Under the pieces are notes generated by a model that saw only the letters and a list, made by a program, of their open reading frames with translations, had not been told where the DNA came from and searched no databases. The position numbers were made by a program, and so were the translations under genes. From Hofstenia miamia (lineage: Eukaryota > Xenacoelomorpha > Acoela > Hofsteniidae): a stretch of 64,000 nucleotides of DNA. This document shows, piece by piece, positions 48,901-61,125 of this stretch. The stretch is from assembly GCA_900660155.1 (NCBI GenBank), contig CABFPE010000159.1, positions 1,152,288 to 1,216,287 of the forward strand, given 5' to 3'. How positions within the stretch are numbered: the first letter of the stretch is position 1; each line of letters begins with the position of its first letter.

Positions 48901-51900
48901 CAATTCTTACCTGCAATCAACGAAACTCACGAGTGGATTAGTGAAAACGCTAGTGGAATACTTTCAGAAGTAAAATCATTACTTATCTTAAAAAATTATT
49001 TAAATTTTAGAACCTAAACAAATTGTCATCACAAATTAAAGGCTACATGAGAAACTATATCGACTGGGTTAAGGAGATGGTAGGTTAACTAATTTTACTG
49101 CTCTAAGATATGAAAAAAAATTAAATGAGTAAATTTATATGCTGTTAAGTGTAAGAAGACATACAGTATAATTTTATTGGGCGACTTTTATTTGTAGCGT
49201 TTGATTTTATTTGGTATTCGTTATTTTTTAATAGCAAGTTGATCATGTTGATTTACGGTGTATAATGCTACGGTAAAGCAGGCTTTAAGATAAGATAAGA
49301 TAAGATAAGACAATCTTTATTAAGAGAAGGTAAAGCAATTAATACAAACTGATGGCTTCTCAAAATAGCGTCATTAAAAAAAATAAAACAAAATCATACT
49401 ATTTACAAACCTATACATTGCTAAGAAGGCTAAGAATAAGTCTACATTCTAGTAATTGTGTAATTGCTATTATAGAATTTGTACCCTGTCCAAGATCTTC
49501 CTGAGATGAATTTTTGCTTAAGAATAAATCTTTTCACACTATTTCGGAATTCTTTCAGTTTTGTAATATGCTTAATTTCGTTAGGTAGATTATTCCATTG
49601 CCTTGTGGCTACGTTTAAAAATGAATTTTCTTTGACTTTACGTCTGAACCTAGTGACAACATATTTCTTAGACCGTCTATTGAAAGTTTTCTTGAATTCA
49701 GGGAGATTTATCTTATCATAAGGCGGAATTTCGTTAGCAGCTTTGAAAAATAATGTAGCAATATTGATTTGTATTAATTGTTGAGGAGAAGGACACGTTT
49801 CCAAAATATAATTTTTGGTGTTACTAGAATTTCTTTTGCAAACATTTAAAGCCCATTTATATTGCAGCTGAAGTTTATTTATCAATGATGTGCTCAAATT
49901 TGAAAATAGTACACTCCCGTAATTTAGGTGGCTCATAACAAATGCGTGGAATAGCTGAATTATTGCATGAGGAGGTAATAGGTCAGCAACCTGAGAAATA
50001 GTTCTTATGCCAGCAGCAATTTTTTTCAAAGCAGCAATTTTTTTCAAAGCAGCAATTTTTTTCCCAGCAGCAAATAATATCAAAATTTACTTTCAGATGT
50101 CAAATAATAGATAATTTAAACTCTTCAACCCTCTTAAGCAGAATATTAAAACGTATTTGTTATTTGAACATTAATTCTAACGTAAATCATAATGTCTATT
50201 AATGTATTAGCTAATAAATTAACTTGGTTAAAACCATTGTATAGTTCTTAAAAAATATTTATTATATTATATCAAGAAAAAACCAAATGATAAAACATTA
50301 AAAGCGTAAAATCTGTATCTCCTAGAAGATTTAATTATTAAGTATTTTGTGTTTGCAAAAGTGAATTATTCTTAAAATCAATAGGAAATTTCCTTTTTTT
50401 AAATATTGTGTTTAATTTACTGTACATAAAAGTATTGATGAACACATTTTTTAATAAGAAAAAATTCAAAATTGATTTGTTTTTACAAAATTGAAAAGTA
50501 GCAGTTTATAGTCAACTTTTCTAAAATGAGGTCTTTATAGATTCCTTATATGTCTTTGAATTTTGAAAACTTTTTGATTTTAGCTTTCGTCGAACATTGC
50601 CGAATGTACACAAATCGCCATACTTTATGACATAATTTGGGAAAGTGGTTGTAGTAAAATTTGCAATTCAGTGGTAAGTTTTGAATTTTTCACTATTTTA
50701 ATAGCAAGCAATTAGTATTTTTCTGGTACTGAGTCATCCATGAAAATAAAAATGTCTGTTTAGGCAAGTATTTCTTTGCTAAGTTGGTCCATATTTTGCT
50801 CATATTTTACTATGATTGTTGCTCTATTTATTTTGGCAAGAGGATTGTACCGAGACAAGAAGGCACCTCCAAGGTATATCCTTTTTATAGTTTATTGTGA
50901 ATTAACCACAAATATTTTGTTAACACACATCTATATATTCTTGATACATTTTAATTTTATGTAAGCCTAAATTTTAAAAAATTGTAGAATTTTAAGATTT
51001 ATCATTTTTCACATGAGGGCAATGTAAAAATTAATTCTTCTGAATTTTTGGACATCCTAATGTGTTGTTTTTTGGGTGTTTACTTTTTCGTATTTATATT
51101 TTGAACTGAATTATGCTAATTATTGAACAGGGTAGACAAATAATTAACTGTAAATTCATTGAAAAATACATAGTGTAAATATTAAAAATTGAAAAAAATG
51201 GCTGTGAAAAAACCATGGATAATGTTTTCCGCCCGCGCCCAGCCGTGGACAGTGACATTGAAACCGCTTTCAATCGTGGCCTATATTCACTGCCAAAAGT
51301 GGCCAGGCAAGGTTGACCGCTGCACCCCCAAATCGCTGGTATTTATTAATGTTAAAACTAAAAAGAAGCAAAAAATTCTTACTTAAGCATTTACTAAAGA
51401 GCAAGCAGAAGTACACAATTGCACTTCTAGTATATATTCATACTAAATTTAAATATGAAAATATTTGTTTTTCAGCACGCTTTCGTTCATGTTCAAAATA
51501 AGAAAATATGCTTATATATGATTCGTTTATCGGTACAAATACGATAAAGCGAAACTGATTAATCGAGGTGATTAATAAAGTTGAAGGTCCAAGCCTTAAG
51601 TTCGAATTGCTTGGGAATTTGCGCCTGAATTATTTGTAGGCATTCTTTGAACTGTATTTAGTTTTTAAAAGTTTATATCAACAGAAATATTTTTTAACTG
51701 TTTCAAATATAACTTGTTATTAAGGTTCAAAACACTATATTACCGGAGTCAAGTATAAAGGAAGAAATAATTCTAAAAATATTCAATGCTATTACAATTC
51801 CAGAAAAGCAATAATTTTAAATTTATTAAATTTGCTTTTTTAATTCATAAACGAATACTATTTTTTCAGAAAAATCAAAGAAAAATCAACAAGGGGATCA

Positions 51901-54900
51901 GTGCACCCTATCAAGTCAAAGAAGTAAGTTCATTTCTATTATTACAATTTTAATTTAATTTCCTAGGAAAAATGGATTTAGTTCTGCTCGGTATGTAAAA
52001 CAATGCATGATCTCTATTGTGTTATGAACTGCAGTACCTTGAGTGCAGTAACTCTATGTCTACTTGATTGAAAAATATGTAAAAAAAGTTTTAACTAAAA
52101 TTCTACTGTATAAAACACCAATTACAGGATGCAATAAAAACTTAGTACCAATAAAGTGCACAATTAAATCTAGACTAAACTTAAATAAGCGCAATCGCAA
52201 CGTATTCAAAAAATTAATGAAACATGCATCTAAGTTTAGACCCTGGTGTACATAGTGTCAGTTTTTAAGCTTTCTAATTTCAAGGTGGTACAAATTACTT
52301 TTGTACCTAATTTGTATTGCATCCCTTAAACGAAGGTATAAAATTTTGCAACTTACTGAAATTTTCAATTTTTTCATTTTTTATTAGTTCTTGAGCGTCC
52401 TTCATGATTACAGTTTGCAGTGATTTGTAAGATATATTTATTTCTCTCTTAGAGCTGAATACCTTGATATTCAGAATATGTTAGGAATCTTGCTGGTTAA
52501 GAAACACAGAGCAATCATTCTTTGTCTCTCACTGAATAGTTTTTTGATAAAATTGCTGCTCTAAAATTCCTTAATTACTTTATATGATCAATATACAAAC
52601 CTTGACCACATTACACTCGCGGTTGTATATTAAATAACTTGTATATTATTGCACTAGAGATATTCTCGATTTCTTCAGAAGCATTGCTGATTTCAATATC
52701 TTTTGAAGGTCTTCACTTGATGTCAATGTCCTTCCTTTAGTTCTAATATGCCATTTAATAATACATAACATTATATGGGATCTTGGATTTCAATATCTAA
52801 TATAAAGTTATTAAATAGGAATTAATACTTCAAACAGAATTTGCGAACATAGAGTACTTAACAAGGTTTTATAATTATGGTTTCATCCTTTATAACCATC
52901 AATCATTCAGCTATAAATTTTAATTATCAGTTGGCAAATATAAGGCTATCATTTTTGGAATCAAGATATTAACTAATAACTGCATTTCAATTCTTATTAA
53001 GTGGACAATAATATATTTTATTTTATCAAATTAGTTTTTACAGGGCTGCCAATAACTGCAAAAACTGAATTTTAAATGCATTAGAAATTTTTTTCTGCAT
53101 GATTTTTCACGAATTACATGTATATACACAAATTTTACGTAAAATGCTATTTTCTTCAGGTGCATTTCTTCGGTGCAAAAACAACCTTTTTAGTTATGAA
53201 TTTTGACTAACCTAAACAATATAAAAAAGTGATTTGAAAATATGAAGTTTTGAGTTTTTGTGCAATTTTTAAGAGCTCATTTTTTAAAAATATTTATATT
53301 GAAGCTCTTTTCAAATACTCTTTGAAATAGGATTTTGTGTTTCAAACTTTGATGATTAAACAAGGTGTAATTTGTGTTCAATTGGGCTTCCAAAAATATT
53401 TACCAGGCATCCAGCAGTAACCATATTAATTCAATGTAATTGATATGAATCGAAATATTTTTATATAATTATTTGTTATTACAAAACGTATTGTTTATAG
53501 CAAAATTACTGATATTTCACTTTTAAATTTAGCATAAACTTATTTTGATCAAAAAACCTATACAAAAGCATATATACTGGCCATTAAAGTTGTTGTTAAC
53601 TAACGTGATTACTATAAATAATGTATGATTTCTAAGTTAATTTGTAAACTTTGAAATATCTCATTTTTCAATATATCAGAATATTTCACTGCTAGATGTA
53701 GTATTAACTAGTTTCAAAAACCAATTCGGAAATGTTTATTCTGAATGTCAGTTTAAGTTGTTGTACTTATAAATTTTTATACGAGTCTGTTCTCAATGAA
53801 AACATTTAGAGTAAGTCCAGATCAAACCATAGCATCAGACACTACAGAGGATACAGTTGTAAGTCAACACCGAAGTAAAGGAAAGAAAAGAATTCCATCA
53901 GCATCTACTGCTAGTGAGAGTTCTGTTCCAGAAGCTGAGAGAACTAACTCTTATGAAGATCATTGGCACTCTACACCCAGGCCAGATGATACAAGCAAAA
54001 AGAAGAAAAAACACAAGGAGAAGTCTAGCGAGCAAAAGCTTAAGGAATCCCGGTCACCTTCTAATTCTTCAGTCCAAAGACAAAATTCTAAGGAAAGCTT
54101 GAATATGGAAGAAAAATCACTACTGATAGAAATGAAATCTGAAAAGAACAAGAAAAGACACTCGAATACATCAGACGAGGTGACTCATGGCCTAGAACGT
54201 AAGAAATCAAGAGATTCCAGTTTTGGAATAAGCGAAGAAGATTCCCCAAGATATGATCCAAGCAATCGCAAGAAGACTGGTTATCATCGAAGTAGACCTG
54301 GTAGGGATCTTTTAGTTTTTCTGATTAGCTAATCTAGCTTAATCAATGAAATAATTAACTAAAGCGCATTGAAAATCTTAAATGTTCCAATTTTTTTTAA
54401 AAACCTAGCAAAATTATAATATTTTTTATGTTCAACTAACTGTTCAAAATTAAATTTTATTTTTTGTTTTAAGCAATTTTTAGAATAGCAATAAGATTAT
54501 ACAATTCTCTTTTACTTAAGTTTTTTAAAGCTTCATGTAATAAAGCTTAATAAAGTTTATTTACATGATGTTAATCATTTTTGTGGGTGTGATTACATAA
54601 CCTTGTTTAGGAGAAAATGAAAAAAGAAAATTGCCCAGACAAATCTGCGAATTAAATTCTACATGTTCAGAAAGCATGAATTCTAGAGATGATATTTCAC
54701 TGGTTTCTCCACCAATGGGAACTTTACTTACATTTACAAGTGGTACTACAGCAGAAACTCGCAGACGAATGAAGCTGTTACCACCCTTACCACCTTTGAT
54801 TGGTGTGAAACGCCAGGAATCTAGACTTTTTGTAAGTGAAAATAACGAAGCAGATACAAGCATTCTGCGAAGGCCTCCATTTGGTAGAACACATACATTT

Positions 54901-54987
54901 CGTCTAAGTCAGAAAAATCTAGAACATTCTTCAGAAAATCATCGCAAATTTGGTGAAAATCCAGGATTTTTGGATGACTCTCTCTGA
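38572..54987 (+). CDS. prom: Prominin, 3' part: ectodomain loop 1 to C-terminus (18 exons)
   Basis: Exons, all phase-consistent: 38,572-38,766; 41,964-42,126; 42,294-42,443; 44,335-44,452; 44,978-45,081; 45,124-45,214; 45,260-45,412; 46,801-46,926; 48,272-48,346; 48,391-48,444; 48,886-48,969; 49,011-49,079; 50,584-50,673; 50,764-50,873; 51,870-51,923; 51,967-51,990; 53,810-54,300; 54,611-54,987. They encode about 840 residues. In order: end of extracellular loop 1 with paired Cys (GCDYSDPTC); TM3 (TLVLLITFSLIFILVLTVF); TM4 (AISIFIGLYVGFIAIFAFMY); the second ectodomain, where LDDPYRFDARISY matches human LDTPYLLNEDWEY; YMRNYIDWVKEM matching YFEHYLQWIEFS; TM5 (LLSWSIFCSYFTMIVALFIL); then a cytosolic tail of about 320 residues against roughly 50 in human prominin-1. 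Prominins shape membrane protrusions and bind cholesterol. The second intron appears to use a GC donor. The N-terminal part is missing here and lies on the opposite strand at 20.9-22.9 kb. Confidence 0.88.
38767..41963 (+). other. Long AT-rich intron of prominin
   Basis: Between the first and second plus-strand exons. Contains the dispersed repeat, a (TA)n run at about 39,956-39,993, and otherwise AT-rich sequence in which I see no exon with plausible splice sites. Confidence 0.5.
39130..39485. repeat. Dispersed repeat family, copy 2 (rearranged), in a prominin intron
   Basis: AACTGCACCACATCC and the next 70 bases match 11,048-11,115 in the same direction. The following 230 bases match 10,800-10,985 in the opposite direction. 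So the family either has an internal foldback structure or this copy is a product of inversion. Confidence 0.45.
42565..42590 (+). mobile_element. Short LINE 3' end
   Basis: GTAAATTTGTTTTAACTCTT closely matches the 3' terminus of the LINE ending at about 43,948 (ATAAATTTATTTTAACTCTT). It is a second, very short 3' end of the same family in the same prominin intron. Confidence 0.35.
42900..43950 (+). mobile_element. 5'-truncated CR1/L2-like LINE with an open reverse transcriptase fragment
   Basis: One frame of 265 residues (42,911-43,708) holds the reverse-transcriptase palm: DLNKAFNSMNFDVLIEKL at the start, GVLQGVVLGPILFILYVNDI (variant of the PQG motif), and YADD at about residue 88 with both catalytic Asp. 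It then runs into a thumb region. The 3' part ends with the family terminus GTCATGTGTTAGTTTGTAGA and AATAAATTTA. It lies in the intron between prominin TM3 and TM4 exons, in the same sense as the gene. The endonuclease is missing, so it cannot move by itself. It is much less decayed than the LINE copies in B and C. Confidence 0.9.
44116..44265. other. Short foldback element carrying two DR1 nuclear-receptor sites
   Basis: TGACCTTTGACC at 44,116 and AGGTCAAAGGTCA at 44,253-44,265 are inverted copies. The inverted match extends to about 27 bases each side with a few mismatches. Each is a direct repeat of AGGTCA spaced by one base, the DR1 element bound by RXR/HNF4-type receptors. It lies about 70 bases upstream of the TM4 exon in an intron. 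It may be a small MITE, and receptor binding is only inferred. Confidence 0.5.
45413..48271 (+). other. Two prominin introns without further genes
   Basis: The introns around the 46,801-46,926 exon are AT-rich. They hold the 400-bp dispersed repeat (46,012-46,370) and a (TA)n run at about 47,848-47,872. No additional exon or RNA gene is visible. Confidence 0.45.
46012..46370 (+). repeat. Dispersed 400-bp repeat, copy 2, in a prominin intron
   Basis: Direct counterpart of 36,945-37,330, with the same abrupt start at GGGGCTGGTCAAGCA and matching 3' end near ATTCCA(T/C)TAAAAA. An open frame of 80 codons here is not kept in the first copy, so it is not a gene. Confidence 0.65.
49285..50083 (-). 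mobile_element. 5'-truncated LINE in antisense orientation in a prominin intron
   Basis: An open minus-strand frame of 213 residues (50,083-49,442) matches the region after the reverse transcriptase of CR1/L2-type LINEs: HFVMSHLNYGSVLFSNLS-like, KLQLQYKWALNVCKRNS, and RFRRKVKENSFLNVATRQWN near the C-terminus. Beyond the stop the 3' end runs to a pentamer tail (AAGAT units on the plus strand, 49,289-49,311). At its 5' truncation point an 18-bp unit is repeated three times (50,013-50,066), giving repeated KKIAAL in translation. It carries no enzyme core. Confidence 0.8.
50874..53809 (+). other. Prominin introns flanking two small tail exons
   Basis: Apart from the exons at 51,870-51,923 and 51,967-51,990, the sequence is AT-rich. 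A GC-rich patch at about 51,220-51,330 (CCGCCCGCGCCCAGCCGTGG) is out of character with its surroundings and reads in no domain; it may be a small transposon fragment. Confidence 0.45.
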
Positions 54988-55034
54988 GTTGATTCTCGAT
55001 TTTAAAAATGTAAAAAAATGATTGCGATGATGTA

Positions 55035-55045
55035 AGAATAAATGT
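55035..55045 (+). terminator. Poly(A) signal after prominin
   Basis: AATAAA about 55 bases after the prominin stop codon is the first canonical signal and the likely 3' end of the mRNA. Confidence 0.5.
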
Positions 55046-55422
55046 TTATATAAGTGTAAGATAAACTGTTCCTCGACATTCACAAAATATTGATAAAATC
55101 ATCAATATAGAGTATGTTAGCGTACAATTCCTCATCAAATAATTATTGAGATAGCAAATTGTTGAATTATTTAGCAGGTCTTTTCAACTGCACCTGAGAA
55201 AGTTCATTAAACGATTTAACCCACGCCCTGTGACTAAAAAGCACGATTAGGGTCAAATGGACATGAAAAATGAATTTTTAACTTTGTGAATTGATGTGCC
55301 ATATTTATAAAAATACCCATAATAAATACTTTTAGTTACTCTAAATTTAACTTGAGATTGTTCAACTTTATGTTAAACACCTACCAGAACATAATCCTAA
55401 AGAATAATATTATCCAATCAAA

Positions 55423-56000
55423 TCAATTGCCTTGCAAAGAACCTTTGATGGGCCATCTTGTAGTCGTACGCCGAACTGCTGAATTTGAAAGCATTCTGTG
55501 CATAATGTCGACATCTTCATTTTGGAAGTTATACTCCAGGATTATTTCTGTCTTTTTATGAGGATCATTTGACAGTTCTGGTTGAAGGTAAACAATAATT
55601 ACAGTTTTAGGCACGGTACGTGGGATACAATAGTTGCATTTGGTATAAACTCAAACAAAAGCTACATTCTTCGCGTCTGTTTTTCGTAGTGCTCCAAAGT
55701 ACGTGAGATCAGGTTGATTCAATTCATCTACCAGTGCCTTTCTTGAAAAAATTTTCTGTACACCCATTGATATTGAAATTTTAATGGGTCCCACCACGTG
55801 TTTTCCCACGCCTGCATCTGATTGTACTACCAAATACTTCATATCTGACTTTTGCACGGATAGATTGTACAATAATCGCATAGTGGCAAAATTATAAACC
55901 AATACTTCGATGGTTTGCTCTTCATGTTTAGTCGGAAGCGATAATAAACACAGAAAAGCTTAAGTAGTTTTTCCATTGGCGTAAACGAACCGGGTATTAA
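55423..56000 (-). other. Unidentified coding-like stretch, possibly a decayed gene
   Basis: Two minus-strand frames have base composition and residue mix like real protein. One (about 55,935-55,651) reads EVLVYNFATMRLLYNLSVQK and later GPIKISISMGVQKIFSRKAL. The other (about 55,575-55,423) reads KKTEIILEYNFQNEDVDIMH and SNSAVRRTTTRWPIKG. They could be neighbouring exons of one gene, but I found no donor and acceptor that keep the phase. I do not recognise the protein. It lies tail to tail with prominin. Confidence 0.3.
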
Positions 56001-57259
56001 TGATAGAATTAATATTAAGATATGAGATCCCAGACACACCTTATTGGTGACAATTCATCTGCTGCTGGCTGCTATTATCTTGGTGATCAACAATAAAGAC
56101 ATGGATACCCTTAAGCATCATCCCCTAGCTCACAATTGTACATTTTGCTTATATTTCCAGATAAAGACAACGCATAGCTTAAAATTAAACCAACAATGAA
56201 ATTTCTAAAAACACCTCTTAAGCCATAAATATGCAAAGCAATATCTATGAACTAATTTTTAAATGATATTTCTGGTCATTTTTGACACGAATAGTAGTAA
56301 ATGTGAAATTTCAGAAACAAATATATAGTCGGATAACTTCTCTATCAATGGATTCGATAAATAATACATCATCTGGTCATAACCTAAGGAAACAATGTCA
56401 CGGATTGTTAGTTCATAGATAATTCTAGGGAAAAAAATATTGCTTTGGATCAATTTTGACTAGAATCGTAGTTCTTGAGTTAAGCTTGCTTCTAAGTTAA
56501 TTAAATATGATTTTCATAAAATAGTTTAAAACTTTTTACAATAATATATAAAGTGTTATCAAGGGCTCGGTGTCATTGCTTACCACTTCTGTATTTCTTT
56601 GACGTTACGACGTTCCGATATCATAGAACTAATACAGGGGGAGAATTACAAAGAAAACTGAATACCTTAGAGAATTTACGATCCATGGGAATATTTGCTC
56701 ACGTCTATAAACAAGAAAAAATCCACGCAATTGATGTAAATATTCCTATACACAGAATTTGTCTCTAGTCTAGGCGGGTCAAATTCAAGCACCACAACCC
56801 ATGCTCATTACTGTTAATCACTTGAAACAACATTTATGTGTCTATTGGTATAAAAGTGTATACCTTGGTAATTGAATATCTGTTCTCCTTAGCGTAGTTT
56901 GTATGTATATTTTAAAGCATGTTTTCGAAATTTCGGCGCATTGCTTGATGACGCATATTTCGGGATATTTTTAAGTATAAAATCCGACCCTTGACCATAG
57001 TTGACAACCTATGAAAATAATTACATTGAAACTACACCGCACTGCTTGTATAACATTGTAAAATAAGTAAATTACATTAATTCGTTTTTTGAAGTTGTAA
57101 CTCACGCTTCTTACTATACAATATAATGTACCATATAATTATTAATGCAATATCAGAAGCGTACAGTGAAATGGAATTCATTAAAATTGATGATGGCAAC
57201 AAAAGCTATGTGTAATATTTTATGTACTGTTGTGTAATTTCTGCGATAAATCTACATGA

Positions 57260-57450
57260 AGTTTAGTGTTTCACGAAATACATATGGTCGGGACAGGGTC
57301 GGGCTTGGACCGAGGTATTAGAAAAATGGGACGACTTATGCAATAGTGCATGCAAATCATCTCCAATGTAGTGAATTCGGAATAACTTAAAATTAATCTG
57401 TTGAAAAATCAATGTTAAATTTTGAAATATTACAATAGTATCAAGTGCTC
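57260..57450 (+). repeat. Dispersed repeat family, copy 3
   Basis: GGTCGGGCTTGGACCGAGGTATTAGAAAAAT-like sequence followed by CTTATGCAATAGTGCATGC and ATGTAGTGAA matches the right half of the copy at 11.1 kb in the same orientation. The C+G-rich first part stands out in AT-rich DNA. Confidence 0.5.
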
Positions 57451-59219
57451 TTTTAGTACAATAAATTTTCGCCAAGCAAACGAAAATTTCAAGAAATTTT
57501 TTTGTCAATTATCATAAAATGGTCCGAAATTAACCATGATTTAAATGGGCCTGGAGTGCGGCTGTGGGTGTGCTTTAATTTTCGGCCAATCTATGTTTCA
57601 AATGAAATGAAATAAATCGCTCTACTTTGATTATGAGTGGAAATTGATAATTGTTCAACAAATTTATTTCTTTTGCTTATTTGTAAACTTTGGAGTAATC
57701 TAATTCCCACAAATGTGTCATCAACAATAATCATAATATATTTATAGAGTTTAAGTAGTTGAGTTTCTTATGGTATTTAGCCCTAATTAATTTTATTATG
57801 TCCAAATCCAAAAATCACCATTTTGCAATGTTCCTGTGAATTGAAGTTGTTTCAAACAAAGCAAAACTTACTTCAAAATTCCAGCTAAGGTGATGAAAAC
57901 AAGAATTACACAAACAATAGCAAATTAAAGAACAAATCCAAAATTTATATTGCAAAGCATTAAAATCGGTTATAGAAAAATTCATTGTTTAAACTAAATT
58001 TGAGATTTAAATACTATAAATTTTGAATTTTACTTTTAATTGAAATTGGAAACTATATTGGATTAAATATTTTAAATAATATAAAAGCAACATTAATAAA
58101 ATTAATACCTCATTATTGCTATACCGAATGCATGGCTCCATAAAAAATTTTGTATTAGTGATCACAATAATCAGGAATTTTCTGAAAATCTGAAAACTAA
58201 GTTGATTTAGACATAGCAAGTTGCTTATAGTGCATCGTGCATAAGAATTTTTTATTAAAAAGCATCCCAAATTATATTAGTATCATTAAATTTTGGCGGT
58301 GTTTGCAGCAACTAAGGTATTCCACTTGCTTCTCTATCTTTTTTCTGCTTTTCCAATTGCAAGTTTATACAAACAAATTTTTTGGATTGTCTGGCAATTT
58401 TATCTTTATGTGATGGCTAACATGCAATTTCAGATTTGAAATATTCGCCACCAATAAGTTGTTGAAAAGAATAACGCGGAACTTGTTGTATGAAAAAAAT
58501 TCCAATTAAAGTGGCACCCTACAAAAATGTTCACAATGTACAAAGTGTGCAATGTACAAAATTTCTAAAAAATTTTGTATCCAAAACATCCGAAATTTTC
58601 TTAAAATGTAGAACCTATCCGATCGAATTCCATCTCTAAGCTGAATCGCTTTATATAAAATCTTTAAGGCCAACTTGGAATAAAAAGGAGTATATTTTTA
58701 AGACAGTATTTTCAATAAATTTATAAGCTAAATTACATCAAATTTTAAAAAATTTAATGCCGTAAATTTCCTGACAATGTCAATTATATTATCAAGATAT
58801 ATTAGTGATTATGCTATTATTAAATTTGTTAATTATTTCCTTAAAATGAAGAAATTGATAATAAATGAAAATAAATACAATGTGATATGTACAACATAAC
58901 AGCAGATAAACAAATTGGTTTATTGAATGAGTTTTTCATCTATTGATGCTATTCAGTCATCTAGGCTCGGGCTTGGCTGAGAAAAAACTTGATTTTGTTG
59001 AGTCATTATTTTAAATGCATAAATCATTTTATTCATATATAAATTGGAAACATTTGAAAATTCTCTTTGAAATCATAGAATTTACAAATTTAATAAATAC
59101 ATTTGCTGCATATATTAAACCTTACATTTGCTTTCACATTTGTTTAATAAGAACTGCAAATCTAGTTTCTAATCATGGCATAGAATAAACTAAGATTGCA
59201 AAAGTATAGCCGAGTCGCT

Positions 59220-59610
59220 CATACCTGATCAGAATTCTCAAACGTGACCCGATCCCAATTATTGGACTTGGATCCCAATCAAATGGTTATTGACATTAGC
59301 AATCTAGTTCCTTGATCTGAACAACGCATTTGTTAGATTGAATCATAAACTACTAAACAAAAGCTAGACATTTTCTGATTTTTTTGCAAAGTGTAAAAAT
59401 TTCTCAAAAATTGTAAACAAAGTTAGAAAATAAGTAGCAACTATTCGCCATTTCTTAATCCTGCAAAAGGGGTCTAATAAGGATCCGTGTTGGGACCAAT
59501 TTTGTTCACATTATAATTGATGATGATTCGCAATTTCGTGACTGCATTTTAATTGATATGCAAGCGACATTTGTTTAGCGTCTATAAAGAATTATTAAAT
59601 TTCTTCCTTT
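59220..59610 (+). pseudogene. LINE reverse transcriptase relic
   Basis: Frames on the plus strand read DLNNAFVRLNHKLLNK (the DxxxAFD palm motif) and then GSVLGPILFT about 190 bases later (the PQGSVLGPxLF motif), with stops between. It is a heavily decayed fragment of about 400 bases. The YADD region is not recognisable. Confidence 0.65.
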
Positions 59611-61125
59611 TTTCTTTCTTCTATCTGCTGACGTAAATTCATCTAAAATGCAAATATCATTCTCAGATACATCAAAGCTAAAGAATTGAGCATCCAGAAA
59701 ACAATTCAGCATAGTGTCACACTACACTAGATAAAAAAGTAGGATTATAAAACCAGTTTAAGCTTGTCTCAAAATACAAAAAATATTTACTTCAAAATAT
59801 TATCTGAAGGAAATACTCCGCATTAAAAGTAATAAACAGTTATTAAATATTGTCAACATGAAGAATATTGGTTACACATTAAATTTGCGAAATTGGTTAT
59901 TGATTGCTGGTTAAGATCGCATAATAAATATGTTCTTAATACATTTTTTTTCAGTTAAATATTGCCCATTAGAAACAGGTAATTTATATAAATAGCGTCG
60001 AACATACACACAAATATATGAATAAATCTATCCTTCCCCCAATAAATTACTAAGACATTTTAAGAACGAGTTATTGTATAATCCTTATTGTAGAAAATAT
60101 TTCTTACTTAAGGTAAATTTTACATTGCTTTTTACAAACTCTTAATTTTAGTAAAACTTTCCAGACCCCAACAATAATTTGCCACCGCTGGAGAAACAGA
60201 AAGCTCACCGCGATATACCACAATGGCTTGAAAATTACCTTTGTTGCCGCAAAAGCCTTACTTATAGCTAAGCAAAGTGCAAGTAATATAAAATTTATCT
60301 GCAATTGAGCTCTGTTTTCTCCGCACTATTTTATACTATTTTTGATTGAATAAATCTGGCAAGGTTACAAATTTAAGACTGATTTTTCAGGTTAATGTAC
60401 TAATATATACATTTTTCTAAAACTATTTAATATTGGTACTTATTTTAGTTTTTCCTAAATTCCATGGTGCATTTTCTAATAATAATAATAATAATGGCCG
60501 CAACGCGCATGTCTTTTCACCGTGGTACACCGCAATGATGGTTTTCCTAACCGCTACTGCACTGCGGTGTGCTACACCGAGCACATCTCTATTCTGTTCT
60601 CTTTAGGCAATTAATTCCAAGTTAGAATTGAGGTATTAATGACAGGTGACTGTGAAATCTGAATAGATGTAATGCAGTAGTCAGAAAAAAGGCATTTTAA
60701 TGAATTCAAATTACAGCACGCATTACTTGTTTTGCAAAGTACAATGTAGACAATATAGTGCTACTCAATAATGAGATTCAAGTAGGCAATATTGCATTTG
60801 CCAATTTTAAGTTAGGTTAATCTGCCTCTCGTTTTTGAAAAGCCATGCCATAGAAATTGAGAATTTGCTAAATATGACATCACTTTAAAATTAATTGTTT
60901 AAATTGCTGAGAAAATTCTAAAAGTTAAATGTAAATACTCATCTAAGAAATTTTCCGATGCTTCAGTTTTAGAAAATTTGCTCTAAATTATATACGTAAT
61001 TAGTTTCTAAATTTGAAATTGCGCCTGACTGACCATTTGAGAAAGGAAACAATTATAATAAAAATATCTTGATTTGCATGTACATTTTATAAAATTTACT
61101 TTACAATTTTGTCGCAATTGATTGT
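59611..61125. other. Non-coding stretch
   Basis: AT-rich with an (AAT)n run near 60,478-60,497 that leads into a short GC-rich patch (about 60,498-60,585) with the words CCGTGGTACACCGC and GCGGTGTGCTACACCG. These are near-inverted copies, possibly the remains of a small foldback element. No gene seen. Confidence 0.4.

Larger units (their letters stand above)
54988..59220. other. Intergenic region 3' of prominin
   Basis: Mostly AT-rich. Holds the unidentified coding-like stretch and a third copy of the dispersed repeat (about 57,260-57,450, matching 11,110-11,270). No other gene is supported. Confidence 0.4.
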
